Below, piece by piece: positions 32,570-37,126 of a stretch of 37,126 bases of DNA. The stretch is taken from the NCBI GenBank assembly GCA_018268835.1, contig JAFDVU010000058.1, positions 1-37,126 on the forward strand, in the 5' to 3' direction. A model generated the notes under the pieces. That model was not told the DNA's origin, searched no databases, and saw only the letters and a program-made list of their open reading frames with translations. This DNA comes from Acidobacteriota bacterium. GTDB lineage: Bacteria; Acidobacteriota; Terriglobia; Bryobacterales; Bryobacteraceae. The number at the start of each line of letters is the position of its first letter. Position 1 is the stretch's first letter. Position numbers and translations under genes: made by a program.

Positions 32570-32995
32570 ATGTCTCTCAGCCACTACGATCCCCTGGCCA
32601 ACAGCCTGCGTCAGTTCGAGGACGCTTTCAGCCGCTTCTTCAGCGAACCCCAGAGCAACCGTCCCTGGGCTCCGGCCGTCGATATCTATGAGACCGACAA
32701 CGAACTGGTCCTCAAGGCCGACCTCCCGGATGTGGAGCTGAAAGACCTCGACGTCCGCGTGGAAAACCAGACCCTGACCATCACCGGCGAGCGCAAGTTC
32801 GAGCGTAAGGAGAACGCCAAGGGCTACCACCGCGTGGAGCGCAGCTACGGCAATTTCGCCCGCAGCTTCTCGGTGCCGAACACGTTCGATACGGAAAAGA
32901 TCGGCGCTTCGTTCAAGAACGGCGTCCTGACCGTGACGCTGCCCAAGAAGGAAGCGGCCAAGCCGCGCCAGATCAAAGTCGAAATCCACGGTTGA
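32570..32995 (+). CDS. Small heat-shock protein, Hsp20/alpha-crystallin family
   Basis: A 141-residue small heat-shock protein that holds unfolding proteins for later refolding. The N-terminal arm (DPLANSLRQFEDAFSRFF) precedes the alpha-crystallin domain, about 43-135: VDIYETDNELVLKADLPDV, LTITGERKFE, YGNFARSFSVPNTFD and the A/GxL-like signature NGVLTVTLPKKE. The C-terminal tail has the IKVEI form of the I-x-I anchor. The ATG at 32570 follows an AGGAGG site about 12 bp away, a rather long spacing. It is first in the clpB-htpX message, but an intrinsic terminator follows it. Confidence 0.95.
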   Translation: MSLSHYDPLANSLRQFEDAFSRFFSEPQSNRPWAPAVDIYETDNELVLKADLPDVELKDLDVRVENQTLTITGERKFERKENAKGYHRVERSYGNFARSFSVPNTFDTEKIGASFKNGVLTVTLPKKEAAKPRQIKVEIHG

Positions 32996-33031
32996 TTCTC
33001 TCCGCGCGGCGTTAGCATCAAATTAGGTGGA

Positions 33032-33048
33032 GCCGCCGGACAGGCGGC
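33032..33048 (+). other. Hairpin after hsp20
   Basis: GCCGCC-GGACA-GGCGGC, a 6-bp perfect stem with a 5-base loop and no T-run, 37 bp after the hsp20 stop and just before the terminator. It may protect the hsp20 message end. Confidence 0.45.
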
Positions 33049-33058
33049 AAGAGCGACA

Positions 33059-33085
33059 GGGCAGGTGGCAGTACCTGCCCTTTTT
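33059..33085 (+). terminator. Intrinsic terminator between hsp20 and clpB
   Basis: Perfect 8-bp stem GGGCAGGT / ACCTGCCC with a 6-base loop and five T's directly after. It ends 18 bp before the clpB ATG, leaving no room for a promoter between; clpB must be transcribed by read-through or from an unseen promoter upstream of it. Confidence 0.85.
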
Positions 33086-33103
33086 CGTCAATAGGGAAAC
33101 CCA

Positions 33104-35743
33104 ATGTTTCGTCTCGACAAACTGACTCAGAAAGCGCAGGAGGCCCTACAGCAGACTCAGGCCCTTGCCGAAGGCCAGGAGAGCCAGATGATGCACCCGC
33201 TGCACCTGTTGCTGGCCCTGGTCGAGGAGCGCGACGGCATCGTCCGTCCGATCCTGGAGAAAGCCGGCGTCCATCCCGACGCCATCGCCGGCGAAGCCCG
33301 CCGCCAGATGACCAGTCTGCCGAAGACCGGCGGCGTGCAGCAGGGCATGTACCTCGCGCCGGCGTTGAACCACATCCTGGAGCGCGCCTTCGATGAAGCC
33401 GGCCGCTTCAAGGACGAATTCGTCTCCACCGAACACCTGCTGCTCAGCCTTTCCGAGCAGCGCGGCGACCCCGCCGGAGCCCTGCTCGACCGCGCCGGCG
33501 CCACCCACGACGCCATCCTGAAAGCGCTGGTGAGCGTGCGCGGCAACCAGCGGGTCACAGACCAGAATCCCGAAACCAAGTACCAGGCCCTGGAGCGCTA
33601 CGCCCACGACCTCACCGAAAGCGCCCGTGCCGGCAAACTCGACCCGGTGATCGGCCGCGACGACGAAATCCGCCGCGTCATGCAGGTGCTCAGCCGTCGC
33701 ACCAAGAACAACCCGGTATTGATCGGCGAGCCCGGGGTGGGTAAGACCGCGATCGTCGAGGGCCTGGCCCAGCGCATTGTGCGCGGCGACGTTCCCGACC
33801 AGCTCAAGAACAAGCGCCTGGTGGCCATCGATCTGGGCAGCATGATTGCAGGCACGAAGTTCCGCGGCGAGTTCGAGGACCGTCTCAAGGCCGTGGTGAA
33901 GGAGATCATCGATTCCAACGGCGAGATCCTCTGCTTCATCGACGAACTGCACACCCTGGTGGGCGCCGGCGGGGCGGAGGGCGCCATCGACGCCGCCAAC
34001 CTGCTGAAGCCCGCGCTCGCCCGGGGTGAATTGCGCTGCATCGGCGCTACCACGCTCAACGAATACAAAAGGCACGTCGAAAAGGATGCCGCGCTGGCCC
34101 GCCGCTTCCAGACCGTGATGGTCGGAGAGCCCACCGTGGACGACACCATCGCCATCCTGCGCGGCCTCAAGGAGAAGTTCGAGATCCACCACGGCGTGCG
34201 CATCAAGGACTCGGCCATCATCGCCGCCGCGGTGCTCAGCCACCGCTACATCAGCGACCGCTTCCTGCCCGATAAGGCGATCGACCTGATCGACGAAGCC
34301 GGCAGCGCGCTGCGTCTGCAGATCGGCTCCATGCCGATCGAGATCGACGATCTCGATCGCCGCATCTCGCATCTCGAAATCGAGCGGCAGGCGCTGACCA
34401 AGGAGCGCGATCCCGGCAGCCACGAACGGCTGCGCCACGTGGAAAGCGAACTCGAAACCCTGCGCGCCGAGGGCGCCACCCTCAAGGATCGCTGGAACCG
34501 GGAGAAGACCGCGATCCAGCGTGTCCGGCAGCTCAAGGAAGAGCAGGACACCGCGCGCCTGGAAGAAGAGAAGGCCAGCCGCGGCGGCGACTGGGAAAAG
34601 GCCGCGCAACTACGCTACGGCCGCCTCACACAGATCGAGAAGGACATTCAGGCCGCCGAGCAGGAACTCGAAGCCGTCAAGGAAGACGCCCTGCTCAAGG
34701 AGGAAATCGGCGAGGACGATATCGCGCGCATCGTGGCCAAGTGGACCGGCATTCCGGTGACCCGCATGATGGAGGGCGAGATCCAGAAGCTGGTCCAGAT
34801 GCCGGAGCGGCTCAAGGACCGCGTGGTGGGCCAGGACGAAGCCGTGCGGCTGGTGAGCAACGCCATCCTGCGCAACCGCGCCGGGCTGAGCGACCCACAG
34901 CGCCCGATCGGCAGCTTCATCTTCCTGGGACCCACCGGGGTCGGCAAGACGGAACTGGTGCGCGCGCTGGCCGAGTACCTCTTCGACGACGATAAGGCCA
35001 TGGTCCGGGTGGACATGAGCGAGTACCAGGAGAAGCACGCCGTCGCGCGCATGATCGGCTCGCCCCCGGGCTACGTCGGTTACGATGAAGGTGGGCAGTT
35101 GACCGAGCAGATCCGCCGCCGTCCGTACTCGGTGGTGCTGTTCGACGAAATCGAAAAGGCGCATCCGGACGTGTTCCACACGCTCTTGCAGATTCTCGAC
35201 GACGGACGGCTCACCGACGGCCAGGGCCGCACGGTCAATTTCAAGAACACGGTGGTCGTGATGACCAGCAATATCGGCACCGGCATGGTGGAGAAGAACT
35301 CCATCGGCTTCAGTGTGCACGGCCGCGATAGCCGCAACGACGACACGCGCAAGCGCCTGATGGAGGCATTGCGCGGCCAGTTCCGGCCCGAGTTCCTCAA
35401 CCGGGTCGACGACATCATCGTGTTCAACTCGCTCAGCCGGGAGCATCTCGGGCAGATCGTGGAAATCCAGCTCGCCAACGTTGCCAAACGCCTCAAGGAG
35501 CGCAAGGTGAAACTCGAAGTCACCGCCGCCGCCAAGGACGCGATCATCAACGAGGGGTACGACCCGCAGTACGGCGCCCGCCCGATGAAGCGCGCCATCC
35601 AGCGGCTGATCGCCGACCCGCTCTCGCTCAGGCTGATCAAGGGCGATTTTCTCGAAGGCGACACCATTCAGGTGGATGTTGCCGGAAGCGGGAACGAGCT
35701 TGGCTTCACCCGGCTCGTCCCCGCGGAACAGGTACAGGTATGA
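33104..35743 (+). CDS. clpB: ClpB disaggregase (Hsp100 AAA+ ATPase)
   Basis: An 879-residue protein of standard ClpB length. The N-terminal Clp_N repeat pair covers 1-145. First AAA+ domain: Walker A GEPGVGKT (208-215), Walker [18 protein letters not shown], and the GATTLNEY sensor. The coiled middle domain (about 405-530), needed for cooperation with DnaK, is present. Second AAA+ domain: Walker A GPTGVGKT (609-616), Walker [13 protein letters not shown] and the [13 protein letters not shown] sensor-2 box. There is no ClpP-binding IGF/L loop expected of a protease partner. ClpB rescues aggregated proteins handed over by small heat-shock proteins and DnaK. Its stop overlaps the next ATG by 4 bp. 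Confidence 0.98.
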   Translation: MFRLDKLTQKAQEALQQTQALAEGQESQMMHPLHLLLALVEERDGIVRPILEKAGVHPDAIAGEARRQMTSLPKTGGVQQGMYLAPALNHILERAFDEAGRFKDEFVSTEHLLLSLSEQRGDPAGALLDRAGATHDAILKALVSVRGNQRVTDQNPETKYQALERYAHDLTESARAGKLDPVIGRDDEIRRVMQVLSRRTKNNPVLIGEPGVGKTAIVEGLAQRIVRGDVPDQLKNKRLVAIDLGSMIAGTKFRGEFEDRLKAVVKEIIDSNGEILCFIDELHTLVGAGGAEGAIDAANLLKPALARGELRCIGATTLNEYKRHVEKDAALARRFQTVMVGEPTVDDTIAILRGLKEKFEIHHGVRIKDSAIIAAAVLSHRYISDRFLPDKAIDLIDEAGSALRLQIGSMPIEIDDLDRRISHLEIERQALTKERDPGSHERLRHVESELETLRAEGATLKDRWNREKTAIQRVRQLKEEQDTARLEEEKASRGGDWEKAAQLRYGRLTQIEKDIQAAEQELEAVKEDALLKEEIGEDDIARIVAKWTGIPVTRMMEGEIQKLVQMPERLKDRVVGQDEAVRLVSNAILRNRAGLSDPQRPIGSFIFLGPTGVGKTELVRALAEYLFDDDKAMVRVDMSEYQEKHAVARMIGSPPGYVGYDEGGQLTEQIRRRPYSVVLFDEIEKAHPDVFHTLLQILDDGRLTDGQGRTVNFKNTVVVMTSNIGTGMVEKNSIGFSVHGRDSRNDDTRKRLMEALRGQFRPEFLNRVDDIIVFNSLSREHLGQIVEIQLANVAKRLKERKVKLEVTAAAKDAIINEGYDPQYGARPMKRAIQRLIADPLSLRLIKGDFLEGDTIQVDVAGSGNELGFTRLVPAEQVQV

Positions 35744-36579
35744 ACGCCGTAAAAACCGTATTGCTGCTGGGCGGCCTGACGGCGCTTCTCCTCGTCGGGG
35801 GAGAAGCCATCGCGGGCCGCCAGGGCCTGTATTACGGGCTCGCGCTTTCGTTCGCGATGAACTTCGCCTGTTACTTCTTCGCCGATAAGATCGCGCTGGC
35901 GACTTACAACGCGCGCCCGGTGAGCGAAACCGAGAACCCCGAGGTTTACCACCGGGTTGGTCCGCTGGTGCGCCATCTCTCGCAGCGCATGGGCCTGCCC
36001 ATGCCGAAGCTCTGGCTGATTCCGGATCCCTCGCCCAACGCCTTTGCCACGGGGCGCAACCCGAGCCACGCGTCGGTCGCGTTCACCGAGGGCATCCTCT
36101 CGGTGATGAGCGACAACGAACTCGAAGGCGTGGTGGCCCACGAGCTCGGACACGTGCTGCACCGCGACATCCTGATCAGTTCGATCGCCGCCATGCTGGC
36201 CGGAACCATCACGTTCGTGGCGCGCATGGCCTTCTGGTTCGGCGGCTCGCGGGACGACAACGACCGCGGCAGCCCGATCGCGGCAATCGCGATGATGATC
36301 CTGGCGCCGATCGCGGCGCTGCTGATTCAGATGGCGATTTCGCGCTCGCGCGAATACGACGCCGACGCCGCCAGCGCCAAGTACGTCGGTTCGCCCTACC
36401 CGCTGGTCAACGGACTGATGAAGCTCGAAAGCTGGTCCAAACGCATCCCCATGGACGCCAACCCGTCCACCGCGCACATGTTCATCATCAAGCCCTTTAC
36501 CGGCGATACGCTGATGCGCCTGTTCTCCACCCACCCCTCGACCGAGGACCGGATCGCCCGCCTGCAGGCGATGCGATGA
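35740..36579 (+). CDS. htpX: HtpX-like M48 membrane metalloprotease
   Basis: A 279-residue membrane protease. Two N-terminal helices (about 5-22 and 32-50) are followed by the catalytic motif HELGH at 134-138 and the third zinc ligand Glu205 in SREYDADA. Two more helices lie at about 150-168 and 180-200. [22 protein letters not shown] (84-105) is typical of the HtpX group. It degrades damaged membrane proteins under stress. ATGA overlaps join it to clpB before it and to the RlmI-like gene after it, so it belongs to the heat-shock message. Confidence 0.95.
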   Translation: MNAVKTVLLLGGLTALLLVGGEAIAGRQGLYYGLALSFAMNFACYFFADKIALATYNARPVSETENPEVYHRVGPLVRHLSQRMGLPMPKLWLIPDPSPNAFATGRNPSHASVAFTEGILSVMSDNELEGVVAHELGHVLHRDILISSIAAMLAGTITFVARMAFWFGGSRDDNDRGSPIAAIAMMILAPIAALLIQMAISRSREYDADAASAKYVGSPYPLVNGLMKLESWSKRIPMDANPSTAHMFIIKPFTGDTLMRLFSTHPSTEDRIARLQAMR

Positions 36580-37126
36580 AGCCGTTAACACGGCGGCAGG
36601 GCGCTCCCGCCGACAAGCCGCCGGCGCTCGATCCGGCAAACGGCGAACCGGCTTCGCACCCCATCATCCGGATCAACCGCCGCGCGGCCGACCGGGTCGC
36701 GGGCGGGCATCCGTGGGTCTTCTCCAGTGACGTGATCGATCGCGACGGCGCCCAGCCCGGCGCCGCCGTCAAAGTCACGGACCCGCGCGGGCGCCCGCTC
36801 GGCACCGCCCACTACAGTTCCACCAGCCAGATCGCGCTACGCATGCTCTCGCGGCAGGTCGAGGAGATCGGCCGCGATTTCTATTTGCGCCGGCTAAAGG
36901 CCGCCGAGGAACATCGCCGCCGGGTAGTACACGATACCGACGCCTATCGCGTGGTGCACGCCGAAGGCGATCTGCTCCCGGGGCTGATCGTGGACCGCTA
37001 CGCCGGCTACCTCGTCCTGCAAACGCTGGATCAGGGAATGGATGCCGCCCGGGCGGAGATCGTCTCCTGCCTGGAAGAGATCTTCCAGCCCGCGGGCATC
37101 GTGGCGCGCAACGATTCGCCGGTCCG
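36576..37126 (+). CDS. RlmI-like class I SAM-dependent RNA methyltransferase (5' part, cut by window edge)
   Basis: Starts with ATG at 36576, overlapping the htpX stop (ATGA). The 183 visible residues have a variable proline-rich start and then a PUA-like domain: RINRRAADRVAGGHPWVFSS (about 32-51), followed by GAAVKVTDPRGRPLGTAHYS. After it come the linker helix region and EGDLLPGLIVDRYAGYLVLQ (about 130-149), the signature of the RlmI/RlmK-type 23S rRNA cytosine methyltransferases. The SAM-binding half lies beyond the window edge, so the catalytic motifs cannot be checked. No stop is reached. Confidence 0.85.
   Translation, partial: MKPLTRRQGAPADKPPALDPANGEPASHPIIRINRRAADRVAGGHPWVFSSDVIDRDGAQPGAAVKVTDPRGRPLGTAHYSSTSQIALRMLSRQVEEIGRDFYLRRLKAAEEHRRRVVHDTDAYRVVHAEGDLLPGLIVDRYAGYLVLQTLDQGMDAARAEIVSCLEEIFQPAGIVARNDSPV

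Noticed and set aside
33317..33331. LPKTG motif in ClpB (residues 72-76)
   Set aside because: It is internal, in a cytoplasmic protein, with no hydrophobic stretch or basic tail after it; a chance match to the sortase signal.

Overview
This window reads as chromosomal DNA of a GC-rich Acidobacteriota bacterium, most likely of the Bryobacterales ('Candidatus Solibacter'-like) group. The placement rests on a VWFA-related secreted protein of the acidobacterial type, a very large beta-propeller protein ending in the repeat domain typical of Solibacter (TIGR03437 type), a pair of acidobacterial secreted paralogues, and gene orders such as hsp20-clpB. It is inference from family membership, since no 16S rRNA gene is present. 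I recognise 35 protein genes (the last one cut by the window edge), no rRNA, tRNA, CRISPR array, transposase or prophage, and five supportable promoters.

Layout. 52-3130 (minus): a phosphofructokinase with pyrophosphate-type active-site residues, a SAM methyltransferase overlapping it by 4 bp, and a core MetE-like zinc methyltransferase. 3212-8046 (minus): a degenerate receiver protein, a DUF5009/HGSNAT-like membrane protein and a large PAS-GGDEF-EAL c-di-GMP protein. 8105-10973 (plus): an O-antigen-ligase-like protein, then a Tat-exported oxidoreductase and a Tat-exported cupin. 11029-15482 (minus): a possible operon of a stress protein, an HtrA/DegP protease, a protein with a C-terminal LPKTA sorting signal, a VWA-domain protein and a class D-like sortase. 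This is the most system-like locus here. 15620-18360 (minus): a lone receiver protein and a KdpDE-like two-component pair. 18444-24183 (minus): an 800-residue TPR lipoprotein and the 1066-residue propeller protein.

24326-29987: a hemerythrin-type RIC protein, a small TPR-like protein, a divergent ClpS, an EpsB/WcaJ-type sugar transferase, a cysteine desulfurase divergent from it, and two convergent secreted paralogues separated by a REP-like palindromic element. 30051-32146 (plus): rpmI, rplT, a ZapB-like coiled coil, zapA and a DUF1684 lipoprotein-like gene, with infC and pheST missing from their usual places. 32147-37126 (plus): a 423-bp gene-free stretch, then a consensus sigma-70 promoter with a HAIR-like operator, hsp20, an intrinsic terminator, clpB, an HtpX-like protease and an RlmI-like methyltransferase running off the edge.

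How it fits together. Several modules concern the cell envelope: surface anchoring (sortase locus), polysaccharide synthesis (sugar transferase, O-antigen ligase, DUF5009) and c-di-GMP signalling. The right end is a protein quality-control operon (small heat-shock protein, ClpB disaggregase, membrane protease). The long open frames opposite many genes are GC-driven shadows and are left out.
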